NCBI RefSeq assembly: GCF_019396325.1
Contig: NZ_JAHKRO010000061.1
Location: 1 to 55,790, forward strand
Source of the DNA: Nonomuraea ceibae
GTDB lineage: Bacteria > Actinomycetota > Actinomycetes > Streptosporangiales > Streptosporangiaceae
Reading direction: 5' to 3'
DNA: 55,790 nt
Each line of letters begins with the position of its first letter. The stretch's first letter is position 1. Below, in pieces: positions 47,883 through 55,674 of this stretch. Below the pieces are notes generated by a model. The model was not told the DNA's origin, ran no database searches, and saw only the letters and a program-made list of their open reading frames with translations. The position numbers were made by a program, and so were the translations under genes.

Positions 47883-49336
47883 GCGCTCACCGGCTCGGGC
47901 GCGGTGTCCGGCGCGGTGGCGGCGGGCCGGAGCACGAGGAGCGCGAGCAGCGCCGCGGCCAGGCAGAACCCGGCGCCCACGAAGCAGCCGACGTGCATCG
48001 CGTCGGTGAACGCCGCCTTGGCCGGCTCGACCAGCTCGGGCGTCCGGAACGCGACGCCGATCGACTCCCTGGCCGCCTCGGGCGCGCCCGCCGGCATGGA
48101 CGAGGTGAACACCCCGGCCAGCACGCTGCCCAGCACGGCGATGCTCAGGGCCAGGCCGACCTGCTGGACGGTGTCGTTCATGGCCGAGCCCACCCCGGCG
48201 TGCTCCAGCGGGATCGCGTTCATCAGCGACGCGTACGCCGACGGCCCGGCCAGGCCGCCGCCGACGCCCATGAGCACGAGCCCGATCAGCAGCCCCAGGT
48301 AGCCGGTGGTGGTGGCCATCACCAGGAACCCGCCGGCCATGACGGCCAGCCCGGAGGCGATCAGCGTCCGGTTGGTGACCTTCTTGCCGAGCCCGGCGCC
48401 GACCCCGTTGAAGATCGCCGCGGCCACGGCGTAGGGCAGCAGGGCCAGCCCGGCCTTCGTCTCCCCGTAGCCCAGCACGAACTGCAGGTACTGCGTCAGC
48501 ATCAGCATCACGGCCCCGGCCCCGAACGCCATGAGCAGGATCGAGAACGACGCCCCGCTGAAGTTGCGGTTCCTGAACAGCCGCAGCGGCAGCATCGGAT
48601 GGGCCGAGCGCCGCTCCCACCACACGAACACGCCCAGCGTGACCACGGCCAGCGCGATGATCACCGGGTCGAAGACCCGCTCGATGATCACGTAGACGGC
48701 GGCGGTCAGCCCGACCACCGACAGCACCACGCCCACCGGGTCGATCGGGCGCCCGGCGCTGCGGGTCTCCGGCATCAGCACCAGCGCGGCCACGATGGCG
48801 ATCAGCGCGATGGGGATGTTCAGCAGGAACACCGACCCCCACCAGTAGTGCTCCAGCAGGAAGCCGCCCAGGGTCGGCCCGATGATCACGCTGATCATCG
48901 CCACGCCGCCCCAGATGGCCATGGCCTTGCGCCGCTCGTCCGCGTCGAAGACCGTCATCAGGATCGACAGCGTCGACGGCATCAGGATGGCCCCGCCGAC
49001 GCCCATGAGCGCGCGCGACCAGATGAGCTGCCACGGCTCCCCGGACAGCACGGCCAGCACCGAGGCCCCGCCGAACAGCGCCAGCCCGATGATCAGGAAC
49101 TTCCGGCGGCCGAACCGGTCGGACAGGCTCCCCGCCGTCAGCAGCAGCCCGGCGAAGGCCAGCACGTACGAGTCCAGGATCCACTGGATGTCGGACGGCG
49201 TCGCGCCCAGGTCCTCGATCAGCGAGGGGATGGCCAGATTGAGCACCGTGCCGTCGACGGACAGCACGAGCAGCGACAGACAGAGTACGGCGAGGACCCA
49301 CCAGCGACGGGGGTCTCGCACAGCGTTCGATTCCAC
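47879..49336 (-). CDS. MFS drug efflux transporter (DHA2 family)
   Basis: A protein of about 485 residues with 14 predicted membrane segments: LSVDGTVLNLAIPSLIEDLG (motif D1), GSLSDRFGRRKFLIIGL (motif A), RALMGVGGAILMPSTLSILM (motif B), ISVIIGPTLGGFLLEHYWW (motif C). It exports drugs with proton exchange. Start choice is uncertain: GTG 49336 is proposed; GTG 49321, 49342 and 49357 are also in frame, some inside the operator. Divergent from a TetR regulator with a 50-bp inverted repeat between, so it should be tightly repressed. Confidence 0.88.
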   Translation of the reverse strand: MESNAVRDPRRWWVLAVLCLSLLVLSVDGTVLNLAIPSLIEDLGATPSDIQWILDSYVLAFAGLLLTAGSLSDRFGRRKFLIIGLALFGGASVLAVLSGEPWQLIWSRALMGVGGAILMPSTLSILMTVFDADERRKAMAIWGGVAMISVIIGPTLGGFLLEHYWWGSVFLLNIPIALIAIVAALVLMPETRSAGRPIDPVGVVLSVVGLTAAVYVIIERVFDPVIIALAVVTLGVFVWWERRSAHPMLPLRLFRNRNFSGASFSILLMAFGAGAVMLMLTQYLQFVLGYGETKAGLALLPYAVAAAIFNGVGAGLGKKVTNRTLIASGLAVMAGGFLVMATTTGYLGLLIGLVLMGVGGGLAGPSAYASLMNAIPLEHAGVGSAMNDTVQQVGLALSIAVLGSVLAGVFTSSMPAGAPEAARESIGVAFRTPELVEPAKAAFTDAMHVGCFVGAGFCLAAALLALLVLRPAATAPDTAPEPVSA

Positions 49337-49379
49337 TCGCACACTGTACGACAACACTCGTACAGTGTGCGAGTGGAAT
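49330..49379. promoter_or_regulatory. 50-bp inverted repeat operator
   Basis: Two perfect 22-bp arms (49330-49351 and 49358-49379) around CAACAC. Each arm holds the 15-bp near-palindrome TCGYACASTGTRCGA, so there are two TetR half-palindrome sites facing each other. It covers the MFS start region and ends 12 bases before the TetR start. Confidence 0.85.
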
Positions 49380-49391
49380 TATCCTTGGAGC

Positions 49392-50090
49392 ATGACCAAG
49401 CAGTTCAGCACCGTCTGGCTCCGGGAAGCCCGTCCCGCCAAGAGCACCGGCCGCAGCCGCGACGAGATCGTCCACGCCGCCGTCGAGCTGCTCGACGCCG
49501 ACGGCCTCGACGGACTCAGCATGCGCAGGCTCGGCGCCAAGCTGAGCGCGGGCGCGACCAGCATCTACTGGTACGTGGCCAACAAGGAGGAGCTGCTGGA
49601 GCTGGTCTACGACGAGATCTGGGGCGAGCTGCGGCTGCCCGAGCCCACGGCGGAGACCTGGCGGGTCACCGCGTCGGCCTTCGCCCACGACATGCGCCGG
49701 GTGATCCTGCGCCACCCCTGGTCGGCCTCGCTCATCGGCCGCCTGCCCGCGCTCGGCCCCAACGCGCTCGGCGCCGCCGACACCCTGCGCAGGAGCTTCC
49801 ACCTGGCCGGCTTCGAAGGGCTGGAGATCGACTACGCCAACACCACGCTGACCTCGTACGTGTTCGGCATCACGATCCCGGAGGTCGCCTGGGCCCAGAA
49901 GGTCGCCGAGACCGACTATCCCGACGAGAGCATCCGCGAGACGGTCGCCCTGCTGGCCGCCGACTATCCGGACCTGGCGAGCCGCATGAACGAGGTGCAG
50001 AGCTCCGACACTGACGCGGTGCGCGAGATGGCCTTCAGCTTCGGGCTCGACGCGGTGCTCGACGGACTCACGGCACGCCTGGTCGCCTAG
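49392..50090 (+). CDS. TetR family regulator with TetR_C domain
   Basis: A 232-residue protein. The N-terminal domain is preceded by a short basic extension and reads RDEIVHAAVELLDADGLDGL and MRRLGAKLSAGATSIYWYVA, as in TetR and its close relatives; the C-terminal half fits the TetR_C class used by tetracycline and related repressors. Divergent from the MFS exporter, with a long inverted repeat between, it most likely represses both. The ATG has GGAG one base away, unusually close. Followed by a PucR gene 56 bases on. Confidence 0.88.
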   Translation: MTKQFSTVWLREARPAKSTGRSRDEIVHAAVELLDADGLDGLSMRRLGAKLSAGATSIYWYVANKEELLELVYDEIWGELRLPEPTAETWRVTASAFAHDMRRVILRHPWSASLIGRLPALGPNALGAADTLRRSFHLAGFEGLEIDYANTTLTSYVFGITIPEVAWAQKVAETDYPDESIRETVALLAADYPDLASRMNEVQSSDTDAVREMAFSFGLDAVLDGLTARLVA

Positions 50091-50134
50091 CAGATTGTCA
50101 GCCTGCGCGGACTCGATCTTACAAGCTGATCGGA

Positions 50135-50149
50135 TAGGCTCGGCTCGTG
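50135..50149 (+). promoter_or_regulatory. Predicted leaderless promoter of the second PucR gene
   Basis: TAGGCT (50135-50140) is 6 bases before GTG 50147 with no ribosome binding site. Confidence 0.5.
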
Positions 50150-51769
50150 CTCCCCACCATCGCCGACATCCTCGCCCTGGAGAGCGTCCGCCGGGGCAAC
50201 CCGCGCGTGGTCGCGGGCGCGGACCGGCTCGACACCCGCGTGCGGTGGGTGCACGTGGGCGAGATCGCCGACATCGCGCAACTGCTGCGCGGCGGCGAGC
50301 TGGTGCTCACCACCGGCGTGGCCCTGCCCGACGACCCCGACAAGCTGGCCGACTACATCGGCGAGCTGTCGTCCGTCGGCGTCTCCGGCCTCATCGTCGA
50401 GCTGGGCCGCCGCTTCGTCCACGAGCTGCCCCGCGCCGTGGTCAAGACGGCCGAGGACCACGGGCTGCCGCTGGTCGTGCTGACCCGCGAGACCCCGTTC
50501 GTGCAGATCACCGAGGCCGTCCACGCCCGGATCATCGACATCCAGCTGGAGGAGCTGCGCGCCTCCGAGCAACTGCACGAGGTGTTCACCGAGCTGTCGG
50601 TCGAGGGCGCCTCACCGGCCGAGGTGCTGGCCCAGGTCTCCCGGCTGTCGGGCCGCCCGGTCCTGCTGGAGAACCTCGCCCACCAGGTGCTGGCCTGCGA
50701 GTCGGCGGGCCGCGACACCGGCACGCTGCTGGCAGGCTGGGAGACCAGGTCCCGCGCGGTCGCCCCGGCCGAGCGCACCGCCTACGACGCCGCCTCCGGC
50801 TGGCTCGTCACCACCGTCGGCGCCCGCGGCCAGGACTGGGGGCGCCTCATCCTGCTGTGCGACGCCCAGCCCTCGCCCCGCGAGCTGGTGCTGGCCGAGC
50901 GCGCCGCCACCACGCTCGCCCTCGGCCGCCTGCTGGAACGCCACCAGGAATCGCTCGAACGCCAGGCGCACGGCACGATCATCACCGGCATCCTCACCCA
51001 CGCCTACGCCGACCCCGACGAGGCCGCCGCCCGCGCCAGGGCCGTCGGCGTCCCGCTCACCGGCCGCAGGCTCGTCAGCGTCGTCATCCGCCCGACCGAC
51101 CTGGCCGAGCAGGCGCTCGACGGGCAGGCCGAGCTCGGCGAGCTGGCCGAGGCCACCGCCGCCGCCTGCCGCGAGGCCCGGCTGCCCGCCCTCGTGGGCG
51201 CCCTCGACCAGGACCGCGTGGGCGTGCTGCTGCCGCTGCCGCCGCGCACCGCCGTCGAGCCCGCGCTGACCTCGCTCGCCGAGCGGCTGCGCGCCCTGTC
51301 GAAGTCCGGCGGCGCGTTCGTGCTCGCCTCCGGCTCGGTGGTCGAGTCGATCCGCGACGTGCGGCGCAGCTTCCTGGAGGCCGAGCAGGTGGCCGACGTC
51401 GCGGTCCGCCAGCCCGACGGCCGCCCCTTCTACCGGCTGCCCGACCTGCGGCTGCGCGGGCTGCTCCACCTGCTGCGCGACGACGCCAGGCTGCAGACGT
51501 TCGCCGAGCGCGAGCTGGGCGCGCTGCTGGCGCACGACGCCCAGCGCGGCGGCGACCTGACCCGCATCCTGCGCATCTACCTCGACGCCGGGCGCAACAA
51601 GGCCGTGGCCGCGCAGAAGGCCCACCTGTCCAGGCCCGCCTTCTACGACCGGCTGCGCCGCCTGGAGCGCATCCTCGACACCGACCTGGACGACTCGGAG
51701 TCCTGCCTGTCGCTGCACGTCGCGCTGCTGGCCCTGGAGTCGTTCCGCCGCAACGCCCGCCCCGAATGA
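50147..51769 (+). CDS. PucR family transcriptional regulator
   Basis: A 540-residue protein: PucR N-terminal domain (TIADILALESVRRGNPRVVA, then LLRGGELVLTTGVALPDD), a GAF-like middle part with a sensor helix and the C-terminal helix-turn-helix DAGRNKAVAAQKAHLSRPAF followed by YDRLRRLERILDTDL. It is a distant paralogue of the regulator at 38996. The likely targets are catabolic genes; those in view are the aminotransferase-mmsA operon 4 kb away and gabT. GTG 50147 fits a leaderless mRNA. Confidence 0.85.
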   Translation: MLPTIADILALESVRRGNPRVVAGADRLDTRVRWVHVGEIADIAQLLRGGELVLTTGVALPDDPDKLADYIGELSSVGVSGLIVELGRRFVHELPRAVVKTAEDHGLPLVVLTRETPFVQITEAVHARIIDIQLEELRASEQLHEVFTELSVEGASPAEVLAQVSRLSGRPVLLENLAHQVLACESAGRDTGTLLAGWETRSRAVAPAERTAYDAASGWLVTTVGARGQDWGRLILLCDAQPSPRELVLAERAATTLALGRLLERHQESLERQAHGTIITGILTHAYADPDEAAARARAVGVPLTGRRLVSVVIRPTDLAEQALDGQAELGELAEATAAACREARLPALVGALDQDRVGVLLPLPPRTAVEPALTSLAERLRALSKSGGAFVLASGSVVESIRDVRRSFLEAEQVADVAVRQPDGRPFYRLPDLRLRGLLHLLRDDARLQTFAERELGALLAHDAQRGGDLTRILRIYLDAGRNKAVAAQKAHLSRPAFYDRLRRLERILDTDLDDSESCLSLHVALLALESFRRNARPE

Positions 51770-51781
51770 GGTCGCGCCGCC

Positions 51782-51797
51782 TAGCGTCTGCGGTGTG
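51782..51797 (+). promoter_or_regulatory. Predicted leaderless promoter of the methyltransferase
   Basis: TAGCGT (51782-51787) is 7 bases before GTG 51795. Confidence 0.45.
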
Positions 51798-52844
51798 CCC
51801 CTCTTCTACAACCCCCTGGAGGCGGCGGCCCACCGGCTGTCGCTCGTTCCCCCGATGTTCGACTACTTCGGCGCCCTGGGCGTGCACGCGATCGTCGCGG
51901 CGGCGCGGCTGGGCCTGTTCGACGCGCTGCGCGACGGGCCGCTGACCGGCGACGAGCTGGCCGCCGCCCGCGGCCTGGACGGGCGCGCCGCCCGGGTGCT
52001 GCTCGACAGCCTCGCCGCGCTCGGCTACCTGCGCCGGCGGCGCGGGCGCTACGCGCTCACGCGCGCCTCCCGCCGCTGGCTCGTCACCGGCTCGGCCACC
52101 AGCCTGCTGGAGGGGCTCACGTTCTGGGAGCGTACGGCGTGCGTGATCTGGCCGGAGACCGAGAAGGCCGTCCGCGACGGCACGCCGCCCGTCCCCCTCT
52201 ACACGCTGACCGAGCAGGACCCGGAGCTGTCGCGCTCGTTCCAGGCGTGGACGGCGGCGCTCGCCGGGCAGCAGGCCCCGGCGGCGGCCCGCGCCATCCC
52301 CGTCCCCCGGCACGCCCGGCGGCTGCTCGACGTGGGCGGCGGCCACGCCCTCTACAGCGTGGCGCTGCTGCGCCGCCATCCGGCGCTGCGCGCCACCGTG
52401 CTCGACCTGCCGCAGGCGCTCCTGTCGGCGGCCGAGCACCCCCGCCTGACGCTGCGCGCCGGCTCGTTCCTGAACGGCGACCTGGGCGACGGCTACGACG
52501 TCATCCTGCTGTTCAACGTCATCCACCTGCTGGACGACGCCGAGACGGCGGCGCTGCTGCGCCGGGTGTCCGCCGCCCTGAACCCCGGCGGCGTCGTGGC
52601 CATCGGCGACCAGTTCGGCGACCGCCTCTTACCCGGGCGGGCCAGCCGCGGCCTGATGCGGCTGCTGGACCTCAACTACCTCGTCGCCGGCGGCGGCCGG
52701 GTGCGCGCGTTCTCACAGGTCGCGGACCTGCTGCGGGAGGCGGGCTTCGAGCGGCCGCGCCACCGCCGCCCCTGGCGCTCCCCCGTCACCCAGCTCGCCC
52801 TCGCTAGAACCCCATCGCGGCACGTACCTCGTCCAGCGTCTTGA
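51795..52844 (+). CDS. SAM-dependent O-methyltransferase
   Basis: A 349-residue protein of the plant-type O-methyltransferase class: N-terminal winged-helix dimerisation domain (AIVAAARLGLFDALRDGPLT, RVLLDSLAALGYLRRRRGRY) and a Rossmann methyltransferase domain with LLDVGGGHALYSVALLRRHP for SAM and LNPGGVVAIGDQFGDRLL. Such enzymes methylate hydroxyls in secondary metabolism, but no other biosynthetic genes are near. The 3' end overlaps the convergent trpS by 41 bases, more than other pairs here, so the true end relies on the frame shown. Confidence 0.82.
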   Translation: MPLFYNPLEAAAHRLSLVPPMFDYFGALGVHAIVAAARLGLFDALRDGPLTGDELAAARGLDGRAARVLLDSLAALGYLRRRRGRYALTRASRRWLVTGSATSLLEGLTFWERTACVIWPETEKAVRDGTPPVPLYTLTEQDPELSRSFQAWTAALAGQQAPAAARAIPVPRHARRLLDVGGGHALYSVALLRRHPALRATVLDLPQALLSAAEHPRLTLRAGSFLNGDLGDGYDVILLFNVIHLLDDAETAALLRRVSAALNPGGVVAIGDQFGDRLLPGRASRGLMRLLDLNYLVAGGGRVRAFSQVADLLREAGFERPRHRRPWRSPVTQLALARTPSRHVPRPAS

Positions 52845-53766
52845 TCGCCCGCTCGCGGGCCGCCGCGTTGCCCTCGCCGAGCACCTCCCTGGCCTCCGCC
52901 ACGGTGTGCTCGCGGCGCCGCGCCCGGATCGGGACCAGGAACTCGTTGACCGCCTCGGTCGCCAGCGCCTTGAGCCGCGACGCGCCCCCGTCGCCGATCT
53001 CGTCGGCGAGCTCCTGCTGTGTCCGCCCCAGGCACAGGGACGCCAGCGTGAGCAGGCTCGCCACGCCCGGCCGGTTCTCCGGGTCGAAGGTGATCAGCCG
53101 CTCGGAGTCGGTGGGCGCCTTGCGGATCAGCGCCGCCGTCTCGTCCTCGGTGGCCGACAGCGCGATCGCGTTGCCCCGGCTCTTGCTCATCTTGCCGCCG
53201 CCGAGTCCCGGCAGCAGCGGCTGCTCGCCCATCATGGCCTCGGGCACCGGGAACACCGGCCCGTACCGCTCGTTGAACCGCCGCGCCACCAGCCTGGTCG
53301 TCTCCACGTGCGGCAACTGGTCCTTTCCGACGGGCACCAGCGTGCCCTTGCAGAACAGGATGTCGGCCGCCTGGTGCACCGGGTAGGTGAACATGAGCCC
53401 GCTCACCACCTGCTGGCTGCTGTGCGCGATCTCGTCCTTGACCGTGGGGTTGCGCCCCAGCTCGGCCACCGAGATCAGGCTCAGGAACGGCAGCATGAGC
53501 TGGTTGAGCTCGGGGATCGCGCTGTGCTGGAAGATCGTCACCTTCGCCGGGTCGATGCCGACCGCCAGGTAGTCCAGCAGCAACGCGTCGATGTTCTGCT
53601 GGATCGCCCCCGGCAGATCCCGATCGGTGATCACCTGATAGTCGGCGATCAACACATACATCTCGTACGTGTCCTGCAGCCGCACCCGGTTGGCCAACGA
53701 GCCGAAGTAGTGGCCCAGATGCAGCGGCCCGGTCGGGCGGTCACCGGTGAGAACGACGTGGTTCAT
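52804..53766 (-). CDS. trpS: Tryptophanyl-tRNA synthetase
   Basis: A 320-residue class-I synthetase. The HIGH-type motif is PTGPLHLGHYFGSLANRVRL; KMSKS is intact in GGKMSKSRGNA. The mid part VISVAEL, then GRNPTVKDEIAH, is of the short bacterial TrpRS type. It charges tRNA-Trp. A strong GGAGGAG lies 6 bases before ATG 53766. Upstream is a 14-codon leader with three Trp codons and a sequence complementary to this ribosome binding site, so expression should rise when charged tRNA-Trp is scarce, as known for an auxiliary TrpRS of Streptomyces that resists indolmycin. Whether this is the only TrpRS cannot be seen. Confidence 0.95.
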   Translation of the reverse strand: MNHVVLTGDRPTGPLHLGHYFGSLANRVRLQDTYEMYVLIADYQVITDRDLPGAIQQNIDALLLDYLAVGIDPAKVTIFQHSAIPELNQLMLPFLSLISVAELGRNPTVKDEIAHSSQQVVSGLMFTYPVHQAADILFCKGTLVPVGKDQLPHVETTRLVARRFNERYGPVFPVPEAMMGEQPLLPGLGGGKMSKSRGNAIALSATEDETAALIRKAPTDSERLITFDPENRPGVASLLTLASLCLGRTQQELADEIGDGGASRLKALATEAVNEFLVPIRARRREHTVAEAREVLGEGNAAARERAIKTLDEVRAAMGF

Positions 53767-53771
53767 GCTCT

Positions 53772-53809
53772 GCTCCTCCTGAGGTGTTCATGCCGTCCCA
53801 GGGAGGAGC
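53772..53809 (-). promoter_or_regulatory. Shine-Dalgarno-sequestering stem of trpS
   Basis: On the RNA, GCTCCTCC (53809-53802) is exactly complementary to GGAGGAGC (53779-53772), the trpS ribosome binding site, with a 22-base loop. Inside that loop, GGACGGC (53798-53792) is complementary to GCCGTCC (53838-53832) in the attenuator segment, so an upstream pairing could alter this stem. Confidence 0.7.
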
Positions 53810-53819
53810 CCGTCGCGCC

Positions 53820-53875
53820 GGGCCGCCCTGAGGACGGCCCGTGCATGCGGATGTCAGTGGCCGTCTCGCGGCCAC
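53820..53875 (-). promoter_or_regulatory. trpS attenuator: alternative hairpins
   Basis: Segment 1/2: GTGGCCG (53875-53869) with CGGCCAC (53863-53857), 7-bp stem overlapping the Trp codons and the leader stop. Segment 2/3: GACGGCC (53865-53859) with GGCCGTC (53839-53833). Segment 3/4: GGGCCG (53840-53835) with CGGCCC (53825-53820). This is the 1:2/2:3/3:4 logic of amino-acid attenuators; there is no U-tract after 3:4. Confidence 0.7.
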
Positions 53876-53898
53876 CACCACATGCTGATGCGCTTCAT
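53854..53898 (-). CDS. trpS leader peptide with Trp-Trp-Trp
   Basis: ATG 53898 opens a 14-residue frame, MKRISMWWWPRDGH, with stop TGA at 53856-53854. The three consecutive TGG codons (53880-53872) and the position between promoter and trpS mark it as an attenuator peptide: a ribosome waiting for charged tRNA-Trp would sit on them. No Shine-Dalgarno sequence is seen, but TACAAT lies 6 bases upstream, so the leader mRNA is probably leaderless. The second ATG, directly before the Trp codons, is an alternative start. Confidence 0.85.
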   Translation of the reverse strand: MKRISMWWWPRDGH

Positions 53899-53904
53899 GC
53901 ACCC

Positions 53905-53910
53905 ATTGTA
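53905..53910 (-). promoter_or_regulatory. -10 box for the trpS leader
   Basis: TACAAT on the minus strand, 6 bases before the leader peptide ATG. No good -35 hexamer was found at 16-19 bases. Confidence 0.5.
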
Positions 53911-54044
53911 TGGGCGGATCAAAGATGCCAGCCATACCCGGTGTCAATCTCGTAACCTCTTCCACCGTTTGGCGTGTTTCGAGGACCCCGGGACCAAGAT
54001 CACGCCAGGATGGGTCGGATTGTTTTCCGCCCTCTGGAGTTCTG

Positions 54045-55523
54045 ATGTCTCGACGCACCATCGTCGCCGGCTTGGCCATGGCCGCGACGTTCACGGTGAC
54101 CACCGTGCCAGGCGCCGCCGCGGAGCAGGTGGCGGTGAAGTTCCCGTCGGCCAAGTTCCCGCTCGGCCCCCGCTCGGCGCCCACCAAGACCATGACCGCC
54201 GTCGCGCCCGGGATCGACCTGTACGACGTGAAGGCCGGCAGCGCCACCGACGGCTACACGGTGACCGTGCTCATGCCCAGCGGCCGCGACTACGGCACCC
54301 GCGCCACCGCGGAGGCCAGGGTGGCCGAGGTCGAGGCCGCCGGCGAGACCGCGAGCCTGCAGAAGGTCATCCGCCCGCAGGTCGCCGACGCGCCCGCCCA
54401 GGAGATCTACATGGTCCGCGTCGGCCTGTGGTCCTTCAAGGACAAGGCCGAGGCCGACAAGACGGCCAAGAAGCTCAAGGAAGCCGGGCTCAAGGTCAAG
54501 ACCGACTACCTCGGCGACGACGGCCTCAAGACCACCGGCCCGTGGAACGTCAAGGTCGTCATGATCGACGCCCGCACGTTCCGCGGCTCGTACGCCGCCT
54601 CCCTGGGCACCAGCGTCGCCAAGCGGGAGACCGTCTCCGCAATGGCCAAGGCGCAGGGCGCCATCGCGGCCATCAACGGCGGCTTCTTCAACATCCACAC
54701 CGCCAAGGAGCTGCGCGGCGAGCCCGTCGGCGCCTCCGTGGTCGCGGGCCGCCTGCTCAGCGAGGCCGTCCCCGGCCGCTCCGCCGTCGTCCTGCGCGGG
54801 CGTACGGCCCGCATCACCGAGCTCAAGTCGGCCGTCACCGCCGTCTCCCACGACGGCGCCCGCGCCCCGGTCGCCGGCGTCAACCGCGCCGCCGCCACCG
54901 ACGAGCTCGTCCTCTACACCGAGGAGTACGGCGCCAAGACCCCCGCGAACGGCGGCGCCGACGTCGTCCTCGACCCGGCCGGCAAGGTCGTCGGCGTGCG
55001 CGCCTCCGGCTACGCGGTGCCCAAGGGCGGGCGCGTCCTGCACGGCAGCGGCGCGGCGGCCGACTGGCTCGCCGAGCACGCCGTGGAAGGCGGCAGCGTC
55101 CAGGTACTGACCAAGCTCACCGACCTGCGCACCGGCAAGGCCATCAAGCTGACGCCCGACCTGCACGTGGTCGCCGGCGGCGTCGGCCTGGTCCGCAACG
55201 GCCGCGCCAAGATCACGGCCAAGCGCGACGGCCACGACTCGGTCAACATGATCCTGCGCCGCCACCCCCGCACCCTGCTCGGCACCACCCGCAACGGCAG
55301 CCTCATCCTCGCCACCATCGACGGCCGCAAGCCCGGCATCACGGTCGGCGCGAGCTTCACCGAGGCGGCCCAGCTCATGCGCTGGCTCGGCGCCACCCAG
55401 GCCATCAACCTGGACGGCGGCGGGTCGACGGCGATGGTCGTGGGCAAGAAGGTCGTCAACCAGCCGGCGGACGGCCGCGAACGCGCCGTCGGCGACGCGC
55501 TCCTCGTCCTGCCGCCCCGCTGA
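54045..55523 (+). CDS. Secreted phosphodiester glycosidase (NAGPA-like) with SPOR-like domain
   Basis: A 492-residue exported protein. Signal peptide RTIVAGLAMAATFTVTTVPG, cleavage after AAA near residue 26. A SPOR-like repeat, YMVRVGLWSFKDKAEADKTA, then KKLKEAGLKVKTDY (about 120-155), which in other proteins binds denuded peptidoglycan. The phosphodiester glycosidase domain follows: AAINGGFFN, LGTTRNGSLILATIDGR and AINLDGGGSTAMVV at the C-terminus, the family's hallmark. These enzymes remove N-acetylglucosamine caps from phosphodiesters and may act on wall or exopolysaccharide. GGAG precedes ATG 54045 by 5 bases. Divergent from trpS. Confidence 0.88.
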   Translation: MSRRTIVAGLAMAATFTVTTVPGAAAEQVAVKFPSAKFPLGPRSAPTKTMTAVAPGIDLYDVKAGSATDGYTVTVLMPSGRDYGTRATAEARVAEVEAAGETASLQKVIRPQVADAPAQEIYMVRVGLWSFKDKAEADKTAKKLKEAGLKVKTDYLGDDGLKTTGPWNVKVVMIDARTFRGSYAASLGTSVAKRETVSAMAKAQGAIAAINGGFFNIHTAKELRGEPVGASVVAGRLLSEAVPGRSAVVLRGRTARITELKSAVTAVSHDGARAPVAGVNRAAATDELVLYTEEYGAKTPANGGADVVLDPAGKVVGVRASGYAVPKGGRVLHGSGAAADWLAEHAVEGGSVQVLTKLTDLRTGKAIKLTPDLHVVAGGVGLVRNGRAKITAKRDGHDSVNMILRRHPRTLLGTTRNGSLILATIDGRKPGITVGASFTEAAQLMRWLGATQAINLDGGGSTAMVVGKKVVNQPADGRERAVGDALLVLPPR

Positions 55524-55532
55524 CCACCCTTC

Positions 55533-55560
55533 GGCCCTGCCCCGTTCGAGGGGCAGGGCC
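55533..55560 (+). terminator. Terminator after the glycosidase gene
   Basis: Perfect 11-bp stem GGCCCTGCCCC/GGGGCAGGGCC with loop GTTCGA, starting 10 bases after the stop. No U-tract. Confidence 0.8.
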
Positions 55561-55579
55561 GGTTCGTCCCCAGAACGCG

Positions 55580-55609
55580 AAAAGGCCCCCGGGATCACCC
55601 CCGAGGGCC
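55580..55609 (-). terminator. Second rrn terminator
   Basis: On the minus strand a GC stem (55609-55584, one mismatch) is followed by TTTT (55583-55580). It backs up the terminator next to the 5S gene. Confidence 0.7.
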
Positions 55610-55628
55610 CAATCTCGTCACACAACGC

Positions 55629-55659
55629 AGAGAAGGCCCCGACACTGACTGTCGGGGCC
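55629..55659 (-). terminator. First rrn terminator, after 5S rRNA
   Basis: Perfect 10-bp stem (55659-55650 with 55644-55635, arms GGCCCCGACA and TGTCGGGGCC), loop of five, then TTCTCT on the minus strand. It lies about 15 bases after the 5S end. Confidence 0.85.
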
Positions 55660-55674
55660 CTCTCTGAAAGATTG

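Noticed and set aside
51795..52844. Secondary-metabolite cluster around the O-methyltransferase
   Set aside because: No synthase, cyclase, oxidase or carrier gene is adjacent; the neighbours are a PucR regulator and trpS.
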